Position numbers and translations under genes: made by a program. The notes below the pieces were generated by a model. The model worked only from the letters and a program-made list of their open reading frames with translations, did not search any database and was not told the origin of the DNA. From Lithospermum erythrorhizon (taxonomy: Eukaryota > Streptophyta > Magnoliopsida > Boraginales > Boraginaceae), in NCBI GenBank assembly GCA_019722365.1, contig JADFUC010000514.1, positions 434,001 through 498,000 of the forward strand: a stretch of 64,000 nucleotides of DNA, read 5' to 3'. Shown here one piece after another: positions 37,881 through 49,528 of the stretch (position 1 is the first letter of the stretch; each line of letters starts with the position of its first letter).

Positions 37881-39475
37881 CAAAACAACGAATTGGATAC
37901 CTAAAATTTTACTTTTTTTTTCACGAAATTGGACAATAAATTTGAAAAAATAACAATTTAAATTTTGCTACTCAATTAATTTAATCAATCAATAAAAAAT
38001 GTTTTTTTGTAGATTAATGAATTAGACAAATCATTTGAATTGTGAGAAATTAATTGAACTAAATGGGTATCTAAAAAATCCCTTAATTGATGAAAATTGG
38101 ACTTTAATTTGAATTATGCTACTCAATTGATTAAATCAATCAATACAAAAGGCTTTTGTTGTTTACAAAATTATAAAAATCATTTTGTATGATGAGAAAT
38201 CAATTGAGTAGCGTTCGTTGATTTTTGGTTTGGTGATAAAATGAAATCAAGGAACTAGTTGCTCCCATTGTTTACTAATATTATCGAGTCGGTAATTACT
38301 CCATTGCTTTGATATCGAAGCATCTTTATTTTTGCCTACTATATTCGACATTAATCGAGCGATATCAATGTTTAAACGATTACTAATATACGATTCCAAT
38401 TTAATTGATTCAACTTCGTTTTCAACACTAAATCATGTGTGATTTTCTACCATCACGCAGTGAAGCGAATAACGCTTCGAGCAAAGAAGTCAGATTTGTT
38501 TAAAAACGAAGAAGCTTTTAAAGAAGATATCATAGCCACATCGCTAGTCAGCGACTATTATCATCATAGCCACAACGCCACGAAGCCGGGCGAGGACGAG
38601 GAAGCGGCGTTTCGTCGGCGCTACTACCTCAAGTAGTTTACGGGTCGGCGAAGAACCTGGATCCACGTAGAGCTTAACTATCATACGCCGAAGCTCACTC
38701 GACGCCGAATGTAGACTCTAATTTTCATTTCTGCGGTTCAACCATCAAGCATCGCTTTTGTCTAGCTTTTTTAACGCATCGGCTTTCATCCCAAAACAAT
38801 TACGCATTGCTCGTTGATTTATAAAATGTGCCAATTGATATATAAAAAAACACTAAACTTGGGTAACATCAAACTCGCACAGTCGGATCATTCGCCAAAC
38901 CCGACCGGGACATTATGCCTACATTCAAAAGTCACAAATTCCATTAACATTATAATGTCTTCATTTCTAAAATCTAAAACCGCCACACTAACGAATCTAT
39001 ATTAAATTTCGGCCCCATGACACGCGAGAGTTGTCACCGATCGTATGACTGTAACTTTATTTTTAACCATTCCAATATAGCTCGCTTCCTTACAGGCCTA
39101 CATCAGATGCAAGAGGCTAGAAGATCGATACTTTCAATGACTTTAATTTTTTACGAACAGCCTACGCCTCGACGCAACTCTCTTCCATTTCTGTTTGTAT
39201 GTTATGTATGGCTTGATTCCAAAAGTATTCGTTTAAAATTCATCGAGCAGTTTAGCTAACCAAGTTGTATTCAAAGTTGGTTTAGGAAATGGTTTTTATA
39301 TTACACCTAAACAACTCCATTACTAACATAAACAAGTACAAAAATATGATGTAGCATATGCACTTATTTGTTAGTAGATAATTCAAATACAATGTAACTA
39401 CACATTTAAAGGATCAAAAGAGGAATTTTGTTACATTTGATTCATTGTATCATGTCCAGAAACCAATTCAATAGT
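37881..39475. other. Upstream side of GOS11; GC-rich patch with a small open frame
   Basis: 37881-38400 is AT-rich and probably holds the GOS11 promoter on the minus strand; AATTGATTAAATCAATCAAT-type text occurs twice (about 37975 and 38125). From about 38440 to 38730 the plus strand is unusually GC-rich. A frame there (38439-38636) reads AVKRITLRAKKSDLF and ends AAFRRRYYLK, but it has no in-frame ATG at its start and no family I recognise. Confidence 0.4.
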
Positions 39476-39893
39476 GGTCAAAGCTTATGAAAGTAAGTTA
39501 CATTACCAACTTATGTTGTTCTGCTGACCTCAAGATTCACCATTTCCATGCCCACAAATCCACATTATGTGCAAAAAACCACACCCTAGTGCTTGTCCTC
39601 AAACCTCACTTCACATATAGTGTCCACTCTTGTCTGTCCATTACAACAAAGTCAATTAGCTAAAATCCAAATTCCCATATCACTTGGCCAACCATAATTG
39701 AATCCACAAAAAAACCTCTTACAATAGTCAACCTCATTCAAACTAAAAATATAGACCACATTATCTTGAAAACTCAAATCATTGACAAAAACCTCTTATA
39801 ATAGTCAACCATTCAAACTATAAATATGTACCACATTTTCTTGAAAACTTATATAATCGAAAACTAGTGTTGAAAAATCAAATTTTGACATTC
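39476..39893 (+). promoter_or_regulatory. Chitinase promoter: duplicated core with TATA and W-boxes
   Basis: A 65-bp segment (39710-39774) is repeated with a 77-bp period at 39787-39849. Both contain AAAAACCTCTTA(C/T)AATAGTC and CATTCAAACTA(A/T)AAATAT. The second copy has a good TATA box (CTATAAATATG, 39819-39829), about 65 bp before the ATG; the first copy has the weaker CTAAAAATATA. Each copy has AGTCAA (39726 and 39803), the reverse of the W-box core TTGACT. Further W-box cores lie at 39476 (GGTCAA) and 39650 (AGTCAA). WRKY control is inferred. Confidence 0.65.
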
Positions 39894-41776
39894 ATGGCAC
39901 CTCTCAAATTCTTACCATTTTTGTTTGCTTCTCTGTTTTGCTTTGTTTCATCCAAGGATCCAACTCATTTCAACCCCCATTACAACTCAAATGCAGGAAT
40001 CAGAGCTGCGTACTTTCCTTCATACTCTAGTTTCTCTCCATCATCAATTGATACATCTCTCTTCACACATATATACTATGCATTTCTACTTCCTAACCCA
40101 ACAACCTATGAACTCACCATCACAAAAAATGACCAACAAAAACTTCAAGAACTCACCAACACCCTCCACACCCTCAAACCATCAATGAAAACCCTTTTGT
40201 CCATTGGTGGAGGTGGAAGTGACTCATTGGTTTTTTCCAAAATGGCTAGCAAAATGTCAACTAGGAAGGTGTTCATTAAATCCACTATAGATGTAGCAAG
40301 AAAATATGGGTTTGATGGGGTTGATCTTGATTGGGAATTTCCAGAAAATGATTTGGACATGTACAACCTTGGATTATTGTTCCAAGAATGGAGGAAAGAA
40401 TTTGTGCATGAAGCTAAACTTAGCAAGAAACATGTGCTTTTGTTGACTGCTGCTGTTTATTATGCTAATAATATTAGTCTGCTTGGAGATAGTCCAAGAG
40501 CTTATCCTGGAGGGATGATTGCAAAATATGTTGATTGGGTTAGTCCAATGTGTTTTGACTATCATGGTTCATGGGCCAAGTTTACAGGTATGTTGTTACT
40601 TTTCAGCTAAAGATCATAATATGTTCACTAGTTTAATAGAAGGTGAAAACCATAAAATCTATTACATGATAGGACTCTAAATTTTAAAAGTTGAGATAAT
40701 TCATATTTTGTAAAGTCTGCAACTGAGACTGGAATTAGTTTATTATAATCTGTGGTAATGTACAGGTATACACTCTGCTTTGTATGATCCAAAGAGTGAT
40801 ATAAGCACAGATTATGGAATCAATTCATGGATTGTTCAAGCTGGTGTGCCTCCTACCAAATTAGTTATGGGTTTGCCAATGTATGGTAGGACATGGACCC
40901 TTAAAGATCCAACCATAAATGGACTCGGAGCTCCAGCAACCGGGTCGGGTCCTGGAGAAGATGGAGCAATGATATATTCCAAAATTATGGATTTCAATAC
41001 CCAGAAAAATGCAACAATTAAATTTGACCCCCAAAGTGTGGCTTACTATTCATATTCAGGAAATGCATGGATTGGGTATGATGATGTTCATTCTATATGG
41101 GCAAAAGTGAAATTTGCAAAGTCAAAGGGCTTGGCTGGATATTTCTTTTGGGCACTTGGACAAGACAAAAATTGGGCACTCTCTACTTCAGGTACTATTA
41201 TTATTATTATTTGAAATATCCTATATTATTTATGAAACAAATTGCTAATTCCTCCATTGTTTTACTTTATTATTGGAATGACTCAAATCCGAATCTCAAT
41301 CTCGTTATTACGAATAATAATCATATTCACTAAGACAAATCTAGATCTTGATGTCGTCATTATAAAAAATAATCATTTTCACTAGGCTAACCCTAACAAT
41401 CTGGTAGACTTTAACTTTGTTCTTACATGACCTGGTCAATTGTCAGTTTGCCACCTTCTATTTGTTTACCCATATGTTTTCTCTAATATACTCCTATTAA
41501 ATTTAAACAAGAGTATAATAATAATGTATTAACATTTAGTCCTAATTTGTTAGAAAAATTTAAGAGAATCATTATATCTTAATGTTTTGCATGTTTTCCA
41601 TTTAAAAATCTATTGGGCAGTTTTAGAACATTGTCATATATGCTTTTAACATATTTAAAGTGGGAAAATGTTATCTATCTTTACTATATTCAACTAGTGA
41701 CTATGAAAGTAAACCTTCTAATTTTATTCAATGTTTCTTTCAATTGATTGCAGCTTCGAATTCCTGGAGCACTTGA
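39894..41776 (+). CDS. Class V chitinase, GH18 family, secreted, complete
   Basis: A glycoside hydrolase family 18 enzyme expected to cut chitin or related N-acetylglucosamine polymers in the apoplast. Exons: 39894-40587, 40766-41191 and 41754-41776, giving 380 residues. Residues 1-20 (MAPLKFLPFLFASLFCFVSS) form a signal peptide. The TIM-barrel follows: GIRAAYFPSY (strand 1), LLSIGGGG (about 101-108), and the catalytic DGVDLDWEFP at 141-150 with the acid Glu148 and Asp144/Asp146 intact. Later conserved segments include CFDYHGSWAKFTG, LVMGLPMYGRTWTL and GLAGYFFWALGQD. The last exon adds only ASNSWST after the barrel. Length and layout match plant class V chitinases, which are usually pathogen- or stress-responsive; the W-box-rich promoter agrees. 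A substrate outside chitin, such as lipochitooligosaccharides, cannot be excluded. Confidence 0.93.
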
Positions 41777-43079
41777 TGATGATATACCACTATATATATG
41801 TGCCATCAGCAAATCATTTTGCTTAATTAAGTCAATATTATGTAATATGATAATGATAAGTTGCATGATTGTTATACTATAAAACAACATTGAAGTTTGT
41901 ATGTACCTACCTAAGAGATTTGCTTTAGAGCATCAATTAATTTTTGGAATGAAAGCAATAATAAAACGGTATGTATAAGAAACGTTAGTCACTCATTTCC
42001 AAATTATCACTAGCTAGTAACGATTTAAAAATCATTTTCTTCATTATATATTACTTTTGTAACTCATCACAATATATATACTTTTTTGAGTAATAATAAA
42101 GGAGACGACCTATACGAATTCCATTTTTCAAATATTCGACATATTTTTATGCTTAATTGGAATCATTCTAAAATCAGTGGTAAAAACTTACACTCCTTCG
42201 ACTTTTAAATTAATATTTTTATTGAGGAATACTTTCGATCACACACCTCTTTAAATATAAGTTGAAAAATTACGATAAATATTTATGATTAAATATTTTT
42301 TAAAGATCATTAGTATAAATTTTATAGCACGACTGAGTTATTTGTGTATAATATTTATTTTATTTTCTAGTACATTTTATTTCAAGCATACTTTTATTAG
42401 TAATATTACTCACTATTAATAACATATTATTATTAATATATTCAATACAAAATGATAATTTGTAAACTTAAATAATATGTGTCAATTAGGTACGTAATAA
42501 TATTTTTTAGTAAAATATTAGTAATATAATATTAACATCCAAAATTATTATTCGAATAATAATCAATCAAATACAATTATACTGACGCATCAGATAATTA
42601 GCTTCAAAAACGAAAAGATCTTGAATTTAAATATCTCTACATTCTTTCTCTAACTAAGAAAAGAAAATAATTGTTTTTACATGACAACATAATCATATTA
42701 ACATGTTCTAGACCACTCGATTACTTCATCAATTAACGAAAACACGTTATCTATAATGATAATATTAAGTAAATAATTTGGTATTCGACTTGTTTGTTTC
42801 ACTTTATGATTTTATTATCACATAAAGTTAGAAGAGAATGAAGAAAATTTCATACTTAATATTTATATCAAACAAATTGGGGATATCTAACCAAAAAGCA
42901 TATAAAGATATGTTATATATGAATTTATTAATGCGAATTTTGCCAAATACCAATTTAACGCGACATTTGTAATCACATCCACGAATGCGACATTTTAGAA
43001 TGCACGAAGAAAGATATATATCAACTATACCAAATCGGTGATGTTTATGTAGATAGACATTTATTTTAACAATTGATGT
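41777..43079. other. 3' side of the chitinase and AT-rich intergenic DNA
   Basis: The likely chitinase 3' untranslated region runs to about 41960 (CAATAATAAAACGG is a plausible poly(A) signal area). No gene or defined element beyond this. Confidence 0.45.
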
Positions 43080-43084
43080 CCTCT

Positions 43085-43666
43085 TGTTGGGTTTAATGGA
43101 TTAAAATAACAATTATCTAACCGGGACACTGTGAACTCTACGATTATAAAAAGTTTTTAATCAAAGACTTTGTTTTAAATTTTACACCTCAAGTCATAAT
43201 TTAATAATATAAGCAGAGTCTCTAAACAACCAACGAGGTTGTTCCCTAAGAATAGTCCACACCAACGATTGATCAAACCCTTCTTATCCGATTTTACTGT
43301 AACTTATTAAAGTGAACAAAGCGAATTTAAGATAAAAAATCCGTTTTTCTTCCCCTATTATTTTTGAACAAGAGTGCTTAATAAGCAGAGGTTTCGCTTC
43401 ATCTCTTCTCTGTAGTTACTTTTAAAGAATGAACGAATAATTTTCTTCTCCAAAAAGCGTACTCTATTTATAGGCATCAAATGTCCTACTTTTTAGGCTT
43501 TTATGGAGAGTTAAGCAAAACCTCTACCACGTCCTTAATCATTATGATGAGTCTTCCGGGACCTTCACACTTCTTATTCCTTAAATCAATGACGTTAGTT
43601 TGCCAGTTATAATATTCTCTGTAAATATGCTACACAAGGAAGATTTCGGAATCTCTATCTCCTACA
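43085..43666 (+). mobile_element. Solo LTR candidate, 582 bp, with CCTCT target duplication
   Basis: It starts TGTTGGGTTTAATGG and ends ATCTCCTACA, so TG...CA termini are present. The same 5 bp, CCTCT, lie immediately before (43080-43084) and after (43667-43671). A TATA-like CTCTATTTATAGG sits about 375 bp in, as expected for the U3/R boundary of an LTR read on the plus strand. No internal retroelement domain lies next to it, which fits removal by LTR-LTR recombination. A Copia-type origin is suggested by the TGTTGG start. Confidence 0.5.
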
Positions 43667-43671
43667 CCTCT

Positions 43672-44217
43672 TTTAGTCGGTCTGGGACGAATTCCACAAT
43701 TGAATTCTCAATATTTTCTTATAGTTACACTTTAACCCGAGAAGTTATAATTGTATTATAGTTTGATCTATTGTCGCAAGGAGATCTTAGGCTCGATTGA
43801 CAAGAGTAATATATTAATTTATGTTAACCGAATATTATATTAATATATAGATTATGAGCGGACCCTAATGAGTCATCATAACCCCTAATGTCAATGCAGC
43901 ACTTAATATGTCAATTGCTCAACACCTAACATATATCCGAACTTATATTATTTGAATATAATTAATGTAAGTAACCTGGCCAGTATAATCAAATTGCTCA
44001 ACTAATTGATCATCAATATAGTATTATCGAATTATTTACTTTTATGTCAATTAATAAATTGGTATAATTTAAATTTTTGTGAATGTCAATATATAAAATT
44101 CATATGTGTAGGGCATTAAATAACAATAACAATAATAATAATAATTTTACACCAATCATATATTTATTTAACTAATACATATTATAATAACAATAACAAT
44201 AGTTCTCCATAATAATA

Positions 44218-44250
<33 letters not shown>

Positions 44251-44839
44251 TCTACACAAAGTATATAATTATTTAATCCACACCTATTATAATAATAATA
44301 AAATAGGTCTACATAAAGAATGGTTATTTAATAGTAGTTAATTCCTATTAGAACTCATGAATTATCAATTAAGAGATGAAATTATTAATTAAAAAGATAA
44401 TATATTTTGCCCAACTTTTAGATTTTTAGAGATAAGTGTAATTTAGTAATTAATAGCCAGAAAAAGAGGTTGTTAAAATAAATAGAAGAAACACAACCCT
44501 TATTCACAAACACAACCTCCCCTTATTCACTTTTTTTTATATATATGTTAGTGATTTTATCTTCGTACACAAATTGATTAAAACAAGAAAACCCTGCATT
44601 ATGGTTTACAAATATCAATTTAGTAACAATAAAATATTTAAGAATGCTTAAAAACCGTTCTTAAACCTTGAGCTCAATATCCTAATTCAAACTTGTAATA
44701 AGAATGAAATTCATAAACACTAATTAGATATAGTAGTAACTAGTAACTACAATGGAATTATGGAAACACAATAAAACCACCAGAAATAATAAGAATAAAA
44801 TTCATAAACACTCCACTAGATATAGGAAGTCACACTACA
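43672..44839. other. Intergenic AT-rich DNA with AAT microsatellites
   Basis: Besides the microsatellite near 44210-44250, a similar (AAC/AAT) tract lies near 44116-44146. The 3' untranslated region of the BAHD gene should enter from the right. No gene seen. Confidence 0.45.
44210..44250. repeat. (AAT)n microsatellite
   Basis: About 13 uninterrupted or nearly uninterrupted AAT units, likely polymorphic in length. Confidence 0.95.
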
Positions 44840-46934
44840 TTATTGCAAGCCCAAGAAAAACAATTTTGCAAAAGCATCCTGAGTTTCAGGAAGCAGATTA
44901 ACCTTGACATCAATACTTGTTCCACCTCCATTATGAGAACTTTCTTTAGTATTTCTTGGCAAGAAATATACAACTTGTGAAATGGGTGGATCCAATGGAG
45001 ATGCATAAGCAACATCTCCAAAGAAATTGATGTTCTTGTAGGACAACTTTGTCCAATCAGAAACTATTGTCAGCCCCTTCAAATTTTGGAGGAGGGTAGA
45101 GTTGGTCCGCCCCTGGGAGCTAATGTTACTTGTATGTGACCCTTGATGTTCAAGTATATGAATGTATGCATTCACATAATTAAGTGTTACAGAGTTCTTG
45201 GCTTCTCTGATTTTCTTGATTATGAATTCATAGCTTTGTTCTTCCACTTCTTTTGCTGTTAATGATACAGAGGCAAGCACAAATGCATTGCCACTGAAAT
45301 GAGTTTCCCCCTCTTTCTGGGATGATAATGTTGATGATGAAGATGAGGAGGATAAGTCCATTTTGTTTCTTACATCTACAGCAAACTGCAAGCAGACCAT
45401 CTTTTCTTTGTTCTGTCCCAAAACTCTTGTCTTTGCCTGAATTTGTTTGCATTAGTAAACAATAGTAGTATTCATTCACTACATGAATTAATAGTGTTAG
45501 AAGGCAAGAAAATGAGTCCAAGGCTCGACAGAGTTTGACTCGAAAAATTTCACTTGAAATTATATAGTTGAAACAAAACCAATAATTTAAAGATCGTTTA
45601 ATTTCAAAGTTAACAATCACCTCGACATAAATTTAAGTTCAAGCCTAAGTATTACCTTACATTTTTTAAACTTTGGTTATACTCGGTTTGTATTATCCCA
45701 GTGACTTGATTGACTTGTTTGACTTGTTTTAGACTAGTTAATCCAACTTAGTAAACAACATAATAGTATTCAATATTCATACATGAAATGAATTACTAGT
45801 GATACCTTCCACAACTGAGCTGCAAGTACTTCAAAAGATGAACAATAGGCTTGCAAGTTGCAGTCTTCTCCACCCTCAAAGGCCACCTTGTTCTTCAACC
45901 TTTGAATCATTTCATAGGTACAACTAAAAGTAGCAGCCACATAACAACTACCATTTTCATCAGTTTTATAGTCTCCCTGATTATCAGCTACACCATTCTC
46001 TTTAATCATTTGAAATAAATGATCAATTGCTGCAACACCTGAAGATTCTTGATCACCAATAGATGACATTTTGCTTGGAAAATTGTTGGCAATCACAAAT
46101 TTGCCTCTTTCATGCACAATTTGTTTTAGTGATGATAATTGATTAACATTGTTTCTTGACATATGAAATTGAGACGCCCATGCACACAAGAATTCACACC
46201 CCGATTTCGCATCAAACAATGAATGGCTTACACCAATTCCAAGTGAGTAGCCTCCACAAAAAAACTTTGTCACCTATCATTATAGTATAACAAATAAAAA
46301 ATAATAAGAATATACTTCGTTCCTATCTTCTTACTCGAACTACTTATTTCGTCATTATAAATAAGTCCATTAGAATAAAAATGAAGGAATTAACATATAA
46401 CGATGTCCAATGTTCAAGATGATTATAACAATTAGACTTTTAACTCACCTGAGCTACCAACAAAGGCATGTCTTCAATGTTCTGCTTTGAACCATTTTCA
46501 GGCTTAAAAACAAGATTCTCAAAAGAACCATTATTGTGCAATGAAAGACCATGAGCACCATTAGGATCAACAAAAATATCAGAAATTTTAGATATGGTAA
46601 ATGCATCAACTAAAACTACACCTGCATTGTTACAAATTATATTAAGCTTCCCATCACTAGGATTGACAAACCGGCCTGCGGCCGGATACCATATCGATAA
46701 CACTTCTTCAAGAGCACCTTGTAAATGAGCAAAGTGTTCCACATTAGAAATCTCACATGGGTTATTACTCTTGTTTTTGTACAAGAAAACTGCATACATT
46801 AGATCAGGAAATTGCCTATCTAAATTGGACAGTTCAAGAATGTTTGAAGGATGAGTAGATTTTGAACATACTGATATTTTTTTTGTAATTGAGACTTCTA
46901 TTTGTGGGAGAACTTTATGTTTATGACTTGCCAT
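44840..46934 (-). CDS. BAHD-family acyltransferase with atypical DFGWG region, complete
   Basis: A cytosolic acyl-CoA-dependent transferase family that acylates specialised metabolites and some hormones. Exons on the minus strand: 46934-46449, 46273-45806 and 45436-44840, all phase 0, giving 516 residues, longer than the usual 430-480. The first half has YPAAGRF and, just after intron 1, the catalytic HSLFD (H179, D183; HxxxD) in GIGVSHSLFDAKSG. The second half has AVDVRNKM, HFSGNAF and the C-terminal FLPR region. Where the family normally has DFGWG, this protein has NFFGDVAYASPLDP (about 455-468), keeping the Gly but losing the Trp. A poly-Ser stretch (about 347-353) and a long acidic segment in exon 2 account for the extra length. 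Start: the ATG at 46934 (MASHKHKVLPQIEV) is the only one in frame near the exon 5' end. The substrate cannot be predicted. Confidence 0.9.
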
Positions 46935-47060
46935 GAAAATTTTGACACTTTTTTGTAATGTAATCAATTTATAATTCAAATTTGATACCTAAGTTTAATA
47001 TATAATTGTGACAAGTAATTGTACCTTGTTGCATGTATATATAGTACTCATGGTATTCCT
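46935..47060 (-). promoter_or_regulatory. BAHD gene TATA region
   Basis: On the minus strand TACTATATATACATGC (about 47031-47046) lies about 100 bp upstream of the start codon, a suitable distance for a TATA box and a short leader. Inferred from position and sequence only. Confidence 0.5.
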
Positions 47061-49071
47061 AGGACTCTAGGAACTATACCTCTTGTTTATTACAAGTATA
47101 TTATATTTCAAGATATAGATGACTTATATAAATGATGAGTGTGATGTTCCTTCATCCTTCCTCCACCCCTCAATGCCACCAACAATTACTTAATGGAGTA
47201 GCTACTACTTTGCATGGGACTGTTGTCGTTCGGAATTATTGATTGAAATAAATAGTACCATTAGGGCTAATATATAGTAGGCTTATTAAACCTATCATAT
47301 ATGCTTATATATTACTACCTCCATCAAAGTTTATCGGTTAGCATACACAAACCAACTTAAAAATATTCATCAACATGCTCAAATAATGTCTCAAAACAAG
47401 CTCCCAGGAAATCGGATACTATATTAATCTTACTCATATAGTAATAACATATAAATTTGTTCCGAATTTACCAAAAATTTGTTATATACGAGTAGTCAAT
47501 ATCGATAAGTGTTTGGTGTGTATCACCTAACTGTATGAATTAAATACACAAATTATATTTATGAATTATCACCTAAAACGTAAATTAATTATTATTACCT
47601 CCATCCCACAAAGATTGTTCACTTTTGATTTTTTGTGGTACCTCTTTAAATTTGACAGTAGATATTTTTATTTATATTTATAATACTTGATGAGAATTAT
47701 ATTAATGAAAAATACATTTCAAATTCTTTCCATTGATATATTTTTTATCAAATACAAGAGATATACAATACAAACTAAATATATTTATGGTAAAAGTTTA
47801 AAGAAATTATAAAAGTTAAAAAAAATTCGACAATCTTTGCTTGCATTTATGAGATTATTTAGAAAACTCCATAATATACATATATTTGCGGAATTTCATG
47901 GTATAGCATTATCTGGCTCGCACTCATAGAAATGACAAAAACCAACCATCCATTTATATTTGATAATACTAATAATTGAAACAGCTAGTCTTATTAATTT
48001 AGTCTATGTATCTTTTAGTTTGCTTGATTCAATTAACAATCCAAATAGTTAGTTCTTAATCATGTACGATCACATCCATTGATAATATAGACTAGTGGGG
48101 AAGATAATTAAGGAGCCATTACTCTCTCATCATTCTAAAATAATGTCGTTTGGAAGTATATAGGGTTACATGGATTTTAGGTCGAAACTTTAGAGTTTGA
48201 CAAAATAATTATAAGGGGGCGATTTTTTACACTCTATCAATTACTCCGTATTATTTATGAATTAGTTAATGTTAACATCGTTAGGGTATCAATGTATGAG
48301 TTTCCTATATAAAATTTTAAACAAATGAGGGTACTGTAAACTTGTAGTGAATTTACATGATTTTTTAAAATATTATCGATATATATTTTAATTTTTCTAT
48401 GTGAATGAAGATAAATCAGGTGGTATATAACTATGTTCATTAGTATTGATTGGTATTAGTAAATTGAGGGTCAGTATAAGTGAAATCATTTATTAGTACA
48501 TCAACCATTTCAGTAGAGGAATTAGGAGGCGCACTGCTCTCTCTAGAAAATTGTAATATAAATTTTTATTATTAAAAAATTAATTTATCCCCATAAATTT
48601 ATATATTTTTTCCATTTATATAATGTTAATTTCTCTACAACCTTTAATAAAATTTATGGTTCCATGACTTATTACTACTTACTAAAATATCAAAAAATTA
48701 AATGAATAAAATTAAAAATAAATTTATTCTGATTTACCTCAATTCTCTCTAAAACAAACAAATCATTTAACAATAAAAAACTCAATGATCATAACCTTAA
48801 AAGAACAGTAGCATACGTGCATTTGAAGGTCATGCTTGTTTCTTGTTGCCTCCATTATCCCAACATATGCCGCATTTTCTGGCTTCTCCTTTTGTTAGCT
48901 CTGCTTTTGCTTTTAGTTTTTAAGTCCACCAAATTTCCACCTTCCATTCTTTGTTTGAATCCTTCTTAATATAAGTGTGAATATTCACCTTTCAGCACCC
49001 GTGAGATGTATTCAATATTATAACATCAACTGGAACCAAAATTCTTCTATAAGGTGACGGATAACTTAATA
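47061..49071. other. Intergenic AT-rich DNA, no gene
   Basis: Apart from the MITE at 47598, there is nothing definable. ACTCCGTATTA at 48243 is a short relic of a kind common in plant MITE ends. Confidence 0.45.
47598..47868. mobile_element. Stowaway-like MITE with eroded right end
   Basis: The left end CCTCCATCCCACAAAGATTG is preceded by TA and followed by TTCACTTTTGATTTTT. The right part contains TTCGACAATCTTTGCTTG, inverted relative to the left end; the terminal GGGATGGAGG is lost. It is the best reference in the window for the end repeated in the eL39 intron. Confidence 0.6.
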
Positions 49072-49287
49072 CTTTTTCTAATTCATTTTAATTAATTTTT
49101 TTCACATATCAAAATAAATCTTAATCTTCAATTACGCTTAATTATATATTATTAAAAAATAATAATATTATTTAAAATATTTTAAAAGTCGAATCCAATT
49201 ATATAAATTTTATATTTTTTAGAATAATGAATAATTAATAATTGATGGTCAAAGTTCAATTTCAAAATTAAAGTGAATTGGAGGGAG
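49072..49287. mobile_element. Stowaway-like MITE, copy 1 of an adjacent pair
   Basis: Left CTTTTTCTAATTCATTTTAA and right AAAGTGAATTGGAGGGAG are inverted, with TA at 49070-49071 and 49288-49289. The interior is collinear with the next element. Confidence 0.75.
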
Positions 49288-49297
49288 TAGCATATTA

Positions 49298-49526
49298 CTC
49301 CCTTCAATTCATTTTAATTGTCTTTCTCACATATCGAGATAAATCTTTAATCTTCAATTACTCTTTAATTATATTATTAAAAAATTTAAAAAATTAATTT
49401 TATGAAAGTATTTTAAAGACGAATTCAATTATATAATTTTTTTTTTTAAAATAAGAAATAATTAATTGATTGTCAAAGTTTCAATTTCAAAAAGTCAACC
49501 ATTGAATTAAAGTGGATCGGAGGGAG
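49298..49526. mobile_element. Stowaway-like MITE, copy 2 of an adjacent pair
   Basis: Left CTCCCTTCAATTCATTTTAA and right AAAGTGGATCGGAGGGAG are inverted, with TA at 49296-49297 and 49527-49528. It is separated from copy 1 by only about 10 bp and has the same orientation and the same interior (ATCTTCAATTAC, AATTCAATTATATAA). Confidence 0.8.
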
Positions 49527-49528
49527 TA

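Noticed and set aside
39867..39893. Upstream in-frame GTG start for the chitinase
   Set aside because: A non-ATG start in a plant gene is unlikely, and ATG 39894 gives a normal signal peptide.
41192..41333. Read-through end of chitinase exon 2
   Set aside because: The frame runs into TATTATTATT-rich intron; a proper acceptor at 41751-41753 gives the final short exon.
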